From NCBI GenBank assembly GCA_015478665.1, contig JADMII010000003.1, positions 62,001 to 126,000 on the forward strand: a stretch of DNA of 64,000 bases, read 5' to 3'. The translations under genes and the position numbers were made by a program. Positions 56,080 to 64,000 of this stretch are shown here, piece after piece. Each line of letters begins with the position of its first letter. Position 1 is the stretch's first letter. The stretch is from Dehalococcoidia bacterium. Lineage in GTDB: Bacteria > Chloroflexota > Dehalococcoidia > DSTF01 > JACRBR01. Below the pieces are notes generated by a model. It was not told where the DNA came from and searched no databases. It saw only the letters and a list, made by a program, of their open reading frames with translations.

Positions 56080-56943
56080 CTATCCGAAGCGCCCCGTGAT
56101 GTACTCCTCCGTCCGCGCGTCCGATGGCGTCGTGTACAGCACGTCGGTCAGGCCGAACTCCACCAGCCGCCCGATGCGCTCTTCGCCCGCGAGCATAAAT
56201 GCAGTGTAATCCGAGACGCGGGCCGCTTGCTGCATGTTGTGGGTGACGATGACGATCGTCAGCTCCCGCGCCAGGTCCCGCATCAGATCCTCGATCTTCA
56301 GCGTGGCGATGGGGTCGAGCGCGCTGCACGGCTCGTCCATCAGCAGCACGTGCGGCTCGACGGCCAGGGCGCGGGCGATGCAGAGGCGCTGCTGCTGCCC
56401 GCCCGACAGCCCGACGGCCGAGGCGCCGAGCCGGTCGTCCACATCGTCCCAGAGCGCCGCCCGCCGCAGCGTGCTCTCGACGATCTCGTCGAGGCGGGCG
56501 CGCCGCTTCTGGCCGTGCTGCCGCGGGCCGTACGCGATGTTCTCGTAGATGCTCATCGGGAACGCGTTCGGCTTCTGGAAGACCATGCCGACGCGCCGTC
56601 GCAGCCGCACGATGTCGATGTTGCGACCAAGCACGTCGACGCCATCCATCTCGACGCGGCCTGTCGAGCGCGCGCTCGGGATCAGGTCGTTCATGCGGTT
56701 GAAGGCGCGCAGGAGCGTGCTCTTGCCGCAGCCGGAAGGCCCGATGATCGCGGTCACAGCGCGATCGTGGATGTCGATCGTCACGTCCTCGATCGCGCGC
56801 CTGTCGCCGTAGCTCACGCTCACATGCTCGGCGCGGATGCGGACGTCGGTGCTGACGGCGCCGGCAGCCGCGCCCCGCGCGCGCGGCCGCACGACCGGCG
56901 CGGCGACCTTCGGCGGCGTGCGGAGCGGCGAGTCTCCGGCCAT
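56080..56943 (-). CDS. pstB: Phosphate ABC transporter ATP-binding protein (second copy)
   Basis: [109 protein letters not shown]. Confidence 0.96.
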   Translation of the reverse strand: MAGDSPLRTPPKVAAPVVRPRARGAAAGAVSTDVRIRAEHVSVSYGDRRAIEDVTIDIHDRAVTAIIGPSGCGKSTLLRAFNRMNDLIPSARSTGRVEMDGVDVLGRNIDIVRLRRRVGMVFQKPNAFPMSIYENIAYGPRQHGQKRRARLDEIVESTLRRAALWDDVDDRLGASAVGLSGGQQQRLCIARALAVEPHVLLMDEPCSALDPIATLKIEDLMRDLARELTIVIVTHNMQQAARVSDYTAFMLAGEERIGRLVEFGLTDVLYTTPSDARTEEYITGRFG

Positions 56944-56945
56944 CG

Positions 56946-57770
56946 CTACCCGAACCTCCCCGTTACGTACTCCTCCGTCCGCCGGTCGGCGGGGCCGGTG
57001 AAGACGGAGTCCGTCGCGTCAAACTCGATCAGCCGGCCGCCGTCGCGGTCTTCCGCCAGCATGAACGCGGTCTTGTCGGAGACGCGCGCCGCCTGGTGCA
57101 TGTTGTGCGTGACGATCACGACCATGTACTCGCGCGCGAGCTCGCGCATGAGGTCCTCGACGCGGATCGTGGCGATCGGGTCGAGCGCGCTGCACGGCTC
57201 GTCCATGAGGATCACCTCCGGCTTCACGGCGATGCAGCGCGCGATGCAGAGCCGCTGCTGCTGACCGCCGGACAGCTCGATCGCCGGCGTCCGCAGCTTC
57301 GCGCCGACCTCATCCCAGAGGCCCGACTTCCGCAGCGACGATTCGATGACGTCGGACAGGACGCTGCCGCGCATGCCGAGCAGGCGCGGGCCGACGCCGA
57401 CGTTATCCCAGATCGACATCGTCGGGAACGGATTGGGGCGCTGGAACACCATGCCGATGCGCTCTCGCACGACGGCGGCATCGACGCCCGCGGCATAGAT
57501 GTCCTCGCCGTCGACGCGCACAGTGCCTTCGACGCGCGCGCCCTTCGCCACTTCGTGCATGCGGTTGATGCAGCGCAGCAGGGTCGACTTCCCGCAGCCC
57601 GACGGGCCGATGATGGCGGTGATCTGGCGCGCCGGGATCGTCAGCGACACGTCGCGCACGGCGGCTGTCGCGCCGTACCACGCGCTCAGGCGCTCGACCT
57701 CGACCGCCGCTTCCGGCGCCGACGGCGTGGCCGGAGATGGCGTCTGCGTCGCCCGGTCGCCGGCCATCAT
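56946..57770 (-). CDS. pstB: Phosphate ABC transporter ATP-binding protein (first copy)
   Basis: [111 protein letters not shown]. Confidence 0.96.
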   Translation of the reverse strand: MMAGDRATQTPSPATPSAPEAAVEVERLSAWYGATAAVRDVSLTIPARQITAIIGPSGCGKSTLLRCINRMHEVAKGARVEGTVRVDGEDIYAAGVDAAVVRERIGMVFQRPNPFPTMSIWDNVGVGPRLLGMRGSVLSDVIESSLRKSGLWDEVGAKLRTPAIELSGGQQQRLCIARCIAVKPEVILMDEPCSALDPIATIRVEDLMRELAREYMVVIVTHNMHQAARVSDKTAFMLAEDRDGGRLIEFDATDSVFTGPADRRTEEYVTGRFG

Positions 57771-58618
57771 CGCCGCCCCCTGAGCAGGAGCAGGCGGCCG
57801 GAGACGCTGAGCACCAGCACGAACGCGACAAGGATGAACGAGGCCGCCCAAGCCTGCGCGTGCTGATATGCGAACGGCCCCGTCGCGTAGGTGAAGATGC
57901 GCAGCGGCAGCGCATCGATCGGCGAGGTGATGCTCGTGCTGCGGAAGTTGTTGCCGAGCGACGTGAAGAGCAGCGGCGCCGCCTCGCCCGCGGCGCGCGC
58001 CGACGCGAGGATGACGCCGGTCATGATGCCACTGCGCGCCGCCGGCACGACGATCGTCAGCACCGTCCGCCACTTCGGCACGCCGAGCGCGTACGAGGCC
58101 TCGCGCATCGTCTGCGGCACCAGCAGCAGCATCTCTTCCGTCACGCGCGAGATGATCGGCACCATGATCAACGCCAGGGCGAGGCCGCCGGCGAGCGCGC
58201 TGAACGTGCCCATCCGCAGCACGACTACGGTGTACACGAACAGGCCGATCGTGATCGACGGGATGCCGGCCAGGACGTCGACCAGGAAGCGCACGACGAA
58301 GCCGACGCGCCCGCGGCCGTACTCCGCCAGGTACACGCCGGTCGCGATGGCGAAGGGCAGCCCGATGGCCAGCGACAGCGCCATCAGGACGGCGGTGCCG
58401 ACGATCGAGTTCTGGATGCCGCCGCCGGCGACGCCTGTCGGCCCCGGGTTCTGCGTGAACAGCTGCAGATTGAGCGCCGGCAGCCCCTTCAGGAGCAGGA
58501 AGATCAGGATCGCGAACAACGGCACGATGGCGCCGGCGCCGGCGCCGATGATGCCGGCGGTCGCCAGCGTATCGATGGCCTTCCGGCGGCGGCGGTTGCG
58601 GCTGCTCGTCGCGATCAT
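57767..58618 (-). CDS. pstA: Phosphate ABC transporter permease PstA
   Basis: [99 protein letters not shown]. Confidence 0.96.
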   Translation of the reverse strand: MIATSSRNRRRRKAIDTLATAGIIGAGAGAIVPLFAILIFLLLKGLPALNLQLFTQNPGPTGVAGGGIQNSIVGTAVLMALSLAIGLPFAIATGVYLAEYGRGRVGFVVRFLVDVLAGIPSITIGLFVYTVVVLRMGTFSALAGGLALALIMVPIISRVTEEMLLLVPQTMREASYALGVPKWRTVLTIVVPAARSGIMTGVILASARAAGEAAPLLFTSLGNNFRSTSITSPIDALPLRIFTYATGPFAYQHAQAWAASFILVAFVLVLSVSGRLLLLRGRR

Positions 58619-59592
58619 TCGATCACCGTCGTGATCTGGCCCTTCGTCACGCGCCAGACGAGCAGGCGGGCGCCGGCGTTGACGAGCAGCGTGATGATCA
58701 GGAGCAGCAGGCCGATGTAGATCAGCGCCGCGACGTGCATGTCGTTCTCCGCCTCCCGGAACTGGTTGGCGATGACACTCGCCATCGTGTACGCGGGCGA
58801 GAAGATCGAATCCGGCACCTGCGTGCTGTTGCCGATCACCAGCGCCACCGCCAGCGTTTCGCCGATCGCCCGCGCCAGCCCCAGGATCGCGGCGCCGAGG
58901 ATGCCCGAGCGGGCGTACGGGAGCACGGCAATACGAACCATCTCCCAGCGCGTAGCGCCGAGCGCCAGGATGCCTTCGCGCTGCGAGCGCGGCACGGCGC
59001 CGATGACGTCGCGGGAGATGGCGACGATCGTCGGCAAGATCATGATCGTGAGGATCAGCACCGCCTCGAAGACGCCGACGCCGAGCGCGGGGCCCTCGAC
59101 CCACGGGAGCCAGCCGAACCAGCGGACGATGAACGGGCCGGCCGTGTGCTGGATCCACGGCCCCAGCACGAACACGCCCCAGAGGCCGTAGACGACGCTC
59201 GGGATCGCCGCCAGCAGCTCGACCGTATAGCTCACCGGCAGCCGCACACAGCGCGGCGCCACCTCGACGAGGAAGAGCGACGAGCCGACGCCGATGATCG
59301 TCCCGAGCACGAGCGCCAGCGACGACGTGACGAGCGTGCCGATGATGAACGGCGCCGCGCCGAACTGCTCACTCGGTGGGTTCCATGTCGTCGACGTGAG
59401 GAACCCCAGGCCGAATGCGTCGATCGCCGGCCAGGCCTGACGCGTCAGCTCATAGATCATCGCGATGATGACGACGAAGACGAAGAGCGCAGCACCGCCG
59501 ACGATGCCGCGGAACAGCCACTCGCGCGGCTCGACGCCGGCCAGCACGCCGTCCGCCCGCTCGAAGTCCGGCCGCATCTCAGTCAGTTGCAT
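58615..59592 (-). CDS. pstC: Phosphate ABC transporter permease PstC
   Basis: [104 protein letters not shown]. Confidence 0.96.
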   Translation of the reverse strand: MQLTEMRPDFERADGVLAGVEPREWLFRGIVGGAALFVFVVIIAMIYELTRQAWPAIDAFGLGFLTSTTWNPPSEQFGAAPFIIGTLVTSSLALVLGTIIGVGSSLFLVEVAPRCVRLPVSYTVELLAAIPSVVYGLWGVFVLGPWIQHTAGPFIVRWFGWLPWVEGPALGVGVFEAVLILTIMILPTIVAISRDVIGAVPRSQREGILALGATRWEMVRIAVLPYARSGILGAAILGLARAIGETLAVALVIGNSTQVPDSIFSPAYTMASVIANQFREAENDMHVAALIYIGLLLLIITLLVNAGARLLVWRVTKGQITTVIE

Positions 59593-59665
59593 CGATCACC
59601 CGCCGTTCGGGAACTTCCCACGTGCGACTTCCCAGCGTCCCTCTCTTCGCCCCACTTCGCACTCC

Positions 59666-60850
59666 TCAACGCCCGGCACGCAGCAGCGGCCGGCCGTCGT
59701 ACGTGATCTGCGTCGCCAGCGTCTGCTCGACGGCGCGCACGACGTCGGCCGGCAGGGCGGCATAGTCGAGCTCCTGCGATGTCCTCTGGCCGTCGTGGAT
59801 CGCCCACCAGAGGATGTCGACGAGCGCCTTCCCCTTCGATGCGTCGGACTGCTCGCGGTAGAGCAGGATCCAGGTGAACGTCGATATCGGGTAGGCGCCG
59901 CTGGTCCGGGAGTTGACGATGCTGACGCGATAGTCCGGCGGCAGTGTCACGCCCTGCGCCGCCAGCGACGCCGATTGCGTCGTCGGCGTGATGTACTCGC
60001 CGGAGGCATTCTTCAGCTGCGCTTTCGGCAGGTTGTTCTTGTCGGCGAAGATCAGCTCGACGTAGCCGATCGAGTTCGCGTTCTGCCGCACATACTGCGT
60101 AACGCCGTCGTTCCCCTGCCCGCCGATGCCCTTCGGCCACTGCGGATTCTTGCTCTTGCCCACGCCCTCGGCCCAATCGGCGCTCACCTTGCTGAGGTAG
60201 TCCGTGAACGTGTAGCTCGTGCCGCTCCCGTCCGATCGGTGGACGACGATGATGTCCGCGTCCGGGAGGCGGGCGCCGGCGTTCTGGGCGACGATCGCCG
60301 GGTCGCTCCACTTCGCGATCTTGCCGAGGTAGATGCCGGCGAGCGTCGGGCCATCGAGCTTGAGCGGCTGGCTGATGCCGTTGATGTTGTAGGTGACGAC
60401 GACCGGCCCGATCGCCGTCGGGATGTGCTGGATGCCCGGCGCCTTCGCTACCTCACGGTCCGTCATCGGTGCGTCGGTGGCGCCGAAATCGATCGTCTTC
60501 CGGATGATGTTCTGGATGCCGCCGCCGGAACCGATCGCCTGGTAGTTGCTCCTGACGCCGGCAGCGACGCGCGCCCGGTAGTCGATGAACCAGCGCGTGT
60601 AGAGCGGCGCCGCGAACGTCGAGCCGGCGGCGGTGATCTGCGCCTCGTCCGAGCTGCCGACGTCCGGCGGGATGCCCGACACATCCACAGCGGGGACCGG
60701 CGAGCCGCTGGCGGTGACACTGGCGGTCCCTTCGGCGAGCAGCGGGCCTCGGGAGCCGCCGCAGGCGGCGAGCACAGCCGCGCCGACGAGCGCGAGCGCC
60801 AGACCGCAAGCGCCGCCGGCAGGACCGAAGCGTGGGTGGAATATCCGCAT
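59666..60850 (-). CDS. pstS: Phosphate ABC transporter substrate-binding protein PstS
   Basis: ITAAGSTFAAPLYTRWFIDYRARVAAGVRSNYQAIGSGGGIQNIIRKTIDFGATDAPMTDREV, IVVHRSDGSGTSYTFTDYLSKVSADW. Confidence 0.96.
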   Translation of the reverse strand: MRIFHPRFGPAGGACGLALALVGAAVLAACGGSRGPLLAEGTASVTASGSPVPAVDVSGIPPDVGSSDEAQITAAGSTFAAPLYTRWFIDYRARVAAGVRSNYQAIGSGGGIQNIIRKTIDFGATDAPMTDREVAKAPGIQHIPTAIGPVVVTYNINGISQPLKLDGPTLAGIYLGKIAKWSDPAIVAQNAGARLPDADIIVVHRSDGSGTSYTFTDYLSKVSADWAEGVGKSKNPQWPKGIGGQGNDGVTQYVRQNANSIGYVELIFADKNNLPKAQLKNASGEYITPTTQSASLAAQGVTLPPDYRVSIVNSRTSGAYPISTFTWILLYREQSDASKGKALVDILWWAIHDGQRTSQELDYAALPADVVRAVEQTLATQITYDGRPLLRAGR

Positions 60851-60898
60851 ATTGCTCCCTTGATCATTGTGCGTGCCATCCGAAGCCGATGATAGAGC

Positions 60899-60931
60899 GA
60901 CGACGTTAACGAGCGTTTAACGCGTGTGAAC
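60899..60931 (-). promoter_or_regulatory. Candidate Pho box (11-nt direct repeats) upstream of pstS
   Basis: Reverse strand GTTCACACGCG-TTAAACGCTCG-TTAACGTCGTC; -10-like TATCAT about 10 nt further toward pstS (60889-60894). Confidence 0.55.
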
Positions 60932-61117
60932 CCAGGATGAAGGATCCGGGCGGGTCGGGCGGGCGAAGCCGAACACATCGCCGTCGGCGCCGATGGCCTT
61001 CGACGCACGGGCGATCCCTCATCAGCGCCCCGGCGTGCGGGAGCTGCCGGGAGTAGGCCGTGAGCGGCCTCGGACGGTACGATGGCGGGAGACTGCGTGG
61101 ACACAGGAGGTGGCAGC

Positions 61118-62248
61118 ATGGGACGGGCGCGGATCGCGATCTTCTTCGGGCTGGTGGTCGCGTCGGCGTTGCTGTTATCGGCCTGCCCGAAGCCGAACGG
61201 CTACAAGGCGACGCCGGTCTTCCCCGGCATCCAGACGGATCAGATGACGGGCATGTTCCCGGTGCCCGGCGACGGCAACTTCGCGCTCATCCTCTCCAAG
61301 TCGGGCGTCATCTATCGCGCCAACCTCGACACGCCGAACGCCCAACCGACGACGTTTATGGACGTGCGCGACAAGCTGATCCAGAACCCCGGCGAGGAAG
61401 AGGGCCTGCTGGGCCTCGCCTTCGCCCCGGACTACGCGAGCAGCGGCAAGTTCTACATCGTCTACAGCGCCGGCAACCCGCGCCGCGACGTGCTGGCGCG
61501 GTTCGTCGCCAGTGGCGACCGCGCGGACCCGGGGTCAGAGCGCGTGCTGCTCGAGATCGGGGAGCCGTACAGCAACCACAACGGCGGCAACATCGTGTTC
61601 GGCCCGGACCGGTATCTGTACTTCGGCGTCGGCGATGGCGGCGGCGGTGGTGACACGATGGGCAACGGCCAGAACGTCAACACGCTGCTCGGGAAGATCC
61701 TCCGCATCGACGTCTCCGGCGCCGACTACACGATCCCGCCCGATAACCCCTTCGCGCGCGGTGGCGGCCGGCCAGAGATCTACGCCTGGGGCTTCCGCAA
61801 CCCGTGGCGCTTTTCGTTCGACTCCAGGACCGGCCATCTGTGGGTCGCCGACGTCGGCCAGGACCTCTGGGAGGAGGTCGACCATGTCGAACGCGGGCAA
61901 AACTACGGCTGGAACATCATGGAAGGCGCCCACTGCTTCAACCCGTCGAGCGGCTGCAATATGAGCGGACTGGCGCTTCCCCGCGCCGAATACGGCCACG
62001 ACGTCGGCTGCTCGATCACCGGCGGCTACGTCTACCGTGGGAAGGCGCTGCCGGAGATGGACGGCTGGTTCGTCTATTCCGACTTCTGCTCCGGCCGCGT
62101 GTGGGCGGTGAACACGACCGAGAACGCGAGCAAGCCGATCCAGCTGATGGACAGCGGCCAGCCCGTGTCGTCGTTCATGCAGGGAAAGGATGGCGAGCTC
62201 TACCTCGTCACCTTCGCCAACGCGATCTACAAGATCGAGCGCAAGTAG
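61118..62248 (+). CDS. PQQ-dependent sugar dehydrogenase-like (six-bladed beta-propeller) lipoprotein
   Basis: Lipobox LLLSAC; NPGEEEGLLGLAFAPDYASSGKFYIVYSA, HNGGNIVFGPDRYLYFGVGDGGGGGD, LLGKILRIDVSG, EIYAWGFRNPWRFSFDSRTGHLWVADVGQDLWEEVDHV. Confidence 0.94.
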   Translation: MGRARIAIFFGLVVASALLLSACPKPNGYKATPVFPGIQTDQMTGMFPVPGDGNFALILSKSGVIYRANLDTPNAQPTTFMDVRDKLIQNPGEEEGLLGLAFAPDYASSGKFYIVYSAGNPRRDVLARFVASGDRADPGSERVLLEIGEPYSNHNGGNIVFGPDRYLYFGVGDGGGGGDTMGNGQNVNTLLGKILRIDVSGADYTIPPDNPFARGGGRPEIYAWGFRNPWRFSFDSRTGHLWVADVGQDLWEEVDHVERGQNYGWNIMEGAHCFNPSSGCNMSGLALPRAEYGHDVGCSITGGYVYRGKALPEMDGWFVYSDFCSGRVWAVNTTENASKPIQLMDSGQPVSSFMQGKDGELYLVTFANAIYKIERK

Positions 62249-62306
62249 CAACAGGGATCCGCGCGTTGGCGGCGCGCGGCGCGCCCGCACGACGCGACGA
62301 CAGGAG

Positions 62307-62330
62307 GCCGGCCGAGACGCCTCGGCCGGC
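62307..62330. terminator. Strong stem-loop between convergent genes
   Basis: GCCGGCCGAG-ACGC-CTCGGCCGGC perfect 10-bp stem, 4-nt loop. Confidence 0.65.
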
Positions 62331-62359
62331 TCTCTGCGTGTCTCGACCGGCGTCGGCGA

Positions 62360-62836
62360 TTACGCCGGCACCGCAGCGGCGATGCTCGCGCCGTGTTGCT
62401 GCAGATGCCCGATCAGCACGTTCTCGATGATCTGCTCCGCCGTCATCTCCATGCCGAGCGGCAAGGTCGCCGTGCGCTGTAGCTCGTCGTCACTCAGGCC
62501 ACGCACGACGGAGGCCGCCGGGCCGGTGGTCTCGCGGAGCGCCGCAAGCGTCTCTTCCTTCGAGCAGCCGGCGAACTGCCTGGCGTGGTCTGCGTTCATC
62601 TGGTGGAGCATGTCCACCGTGATGTCCGGCATGTCGCCTTTGCCGGCAGCCGCCGCGATCATCATCGCGATCGGCCCCGTGGAGGTGGCGGCATGGTGGG
62701 CGCACGCCGCCACCGTCCAGCCCTCTTCCTTCGTCTGCGCGCGCCACTCATCGTCGCTGAGCGCCTGAACCGTGGAGGCCATGTCGTCGCTCGCCTGCTC
62801 GAAGCGGGTCGCCATCTCCTCCGCCTTGCTGCTCAT
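62360..62836 (-). CDS. DinB-superfamily / mycothiol-dependent-isomerase-like protein
   Basis: ATRFEQASDDMASTVQALSDDEWRAQTKEEGWTVAACAHHAATSTGPIAMMI...ENVLIGHLQQHGASI. Confidence 0.75.
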   Translation of the reverse strand: MSSKAEEMATRFEQASDDMASTVQALSDDEWRAQTKEEGWTVAACAHHAATSTGPIAMMIAAAAGKGDMPDITVDMLHQMNADHARQFAGCSKEETLAALRETTGPAASVVRGLSDDELQRTATLPLGMEMTAEQIIENVLIGHLQQHGASIAAAVPA

Positions 62837-63073
62837 CGTCGGACCTTCCTTTCGGTTTGCTTACCGGTGGAGTCACATCATCTCGCCTCGGCGAGCGCGC
62901 GTCAACAGGAACACGCGCTGTTCATCGCGGTCACTCCCGGCGCGCGTTGGCAGAGATGGAAGCAACGCAGAGATGGTGCAGTGGCCGTGCAGAGGTGGTC
63001 GCTTCGGGCCGTAGCGCGGGCGCCTACGCCAGTAACGAAGTGCATCGCCTTCGCGTCGCCGGCCATGTCGCCG

Positions 63074-64000
63074 TTATGTCGCACACGCCGCGGCGAGGCT
63101 CCCCAGCGCCGTCAGCCGCCGACCGACCGTCAACACGTCGACGAATCCGTTCGTGCAGTAGCCGATCGAGATCCCCGTCTCCGGGTCACCCCAGGCGATC
63201 TGGCCGCCGGCGCCGCCGTGGCCGAACGCGCGTGGCGAGCACGTCCGCCCGAAGCCGCGCATGAACGCATTGCCGTCGCCGCCGGCGACGACGATGCTCA
63301 GCCCGCGGTTCGGGCTGATCCCCGTCACCTGCTCGACATGATGCGGCTTCGACCGCACGGTCGTCGCGAAGGCGATCGTCTCGGCCTTCATAATCCGCGT
63401 CCCGTCGGCCGTCACGCCGCCGTTGATCAGCGGCTGATAGAACAGCGCCAACGTTGCCGCCGATGCGGCGCCGCTCGCGCCCGGCGCGCCTTTCGCACGC
63501 TGCCATGGCCGGTTGAAGCGCTCGATGAACTCCGGCGTCACCTCGCCCCAGCCGCCCGGTGGCGCCACCTGCTCGCCGATGTGCACGACGTCGGCGACGC
63601 GCTGCTGCTGCTCCGGCGGACAGCCGATGTACAGCTCGCCGAGCTTCATCGGCCCTGTGATCCGGTCGCGGATGAACTGCTTCCACTCGGTGCCGGTGCG
63701 CCGCTCGATGAGTTCCGCCAGCACCCAGTGGGCCGACGTCGGGTGGTACTCGTATCGGCTGTCGGCGGGCCAGTTCAGGCGCCACTGCGAGAACGCGGCG
63801 AGCAGCGCCTCGCGGTCGCCCCAGTGCTCCGGTTTGAAGGGCGCGAGCGGGAAGCCGCCGGCGTGCAGCAGCAGCTGCTCGACGGTGATCACGTCTTTGC
63901 CGTTCGTGCCAAACTCGGGGATGATCTCGGCCACGCGCTCATCGAGCCGCAGGTCGCCGGACTCGAAGAGCAGCCACGCCGCCGACGCGACGACCGCCTT
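63074..64000 (-). CDS. Beta-lactamase-family serine hydrolase (partial, N-terminus beyond window end)
   Basis: Open to window end (KAVVASAAWLLFESGDLRLDERVAEIIPEFGTNGKDVITVEQLLLHAGGFP...YEYHPTSAHWVLAELIERRTG...RAFGHGGAGGQIAWGDPETGISIGYCTNG). Confidence 0.9.
   Translation of the reverse strand, partial: KAVVASAAWLLFESGDLRLDERVAEIIPEFGTNGKDVITVEQLLLHAGGFPLAPFKPEHWGDREALLAAFSQWRLNWPADSRYEYHPTSAHWVLAELIERRTGTEWKQFIRDRITGPMKLGELYIGCPPEQQQRVADVVHIGEQVAPPGGWGEVTPEFIERFNRPWQRAKGAPGASGAASAATLALFYQPLINGGVTADGTRIMKAETIAFATTVRSKPHHVEQVTGISPNRGLSIVVAGGDGNAFMRGFGRTCSPRAFGHGGAGGQIAWGDPETGISIGYCTNGFVDVLTVGRRLTALGSLAAACAT

Noticed and set aside
1-64000. CRISPR, prophage, integron or transposon island
   Set aside because: No regularly spaced repeats, transposase, integrase, capsid or terminase signatures seen in any ORF.

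Overview
High-GC bacterial chromosomal window, Chloroflexota-like in feel, though the taxonomy is inference only. It is gene-dense. Clear cores include a complete phosphate module on the minus strand (pstS-pstC-pstA-pstB-pstB-phoU-response regulator-histidine kinase), a moaD-moaE pair, polA, trmD, ilvE, korA/korB flanked by CBS-domain genes, an rpoD-like sigma factor, one tRNA-Val(TAC), and four HD/HD-GYP family signalling genes. I saw no CRISPR array, rRNA, transposase or prophage. Items most worth a second look: (1) tandem ferritin-like diiron paralogs, one of which has lost three predicted Glu ligands; (2) a TrmD-VOC/glyoxalase fusion; (3) a GYD-domain/PlsC acyltransferase fusion beside a stand-alone GYD gene; (4) a shared (C/T)CGATA(T/C)T motif upstream of all four HD/HD-GYP genes, two with sigma28-like spacing; (5) two decaying genes (a kinase that lost its catalytic core and a frameshifted XRE regulator); (6) dispersed intergenic GCAGATGGACGCAGA-type repeats. 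Start codons were adjusted by eye from RBS, overlap and homology patterns. No database search was run.
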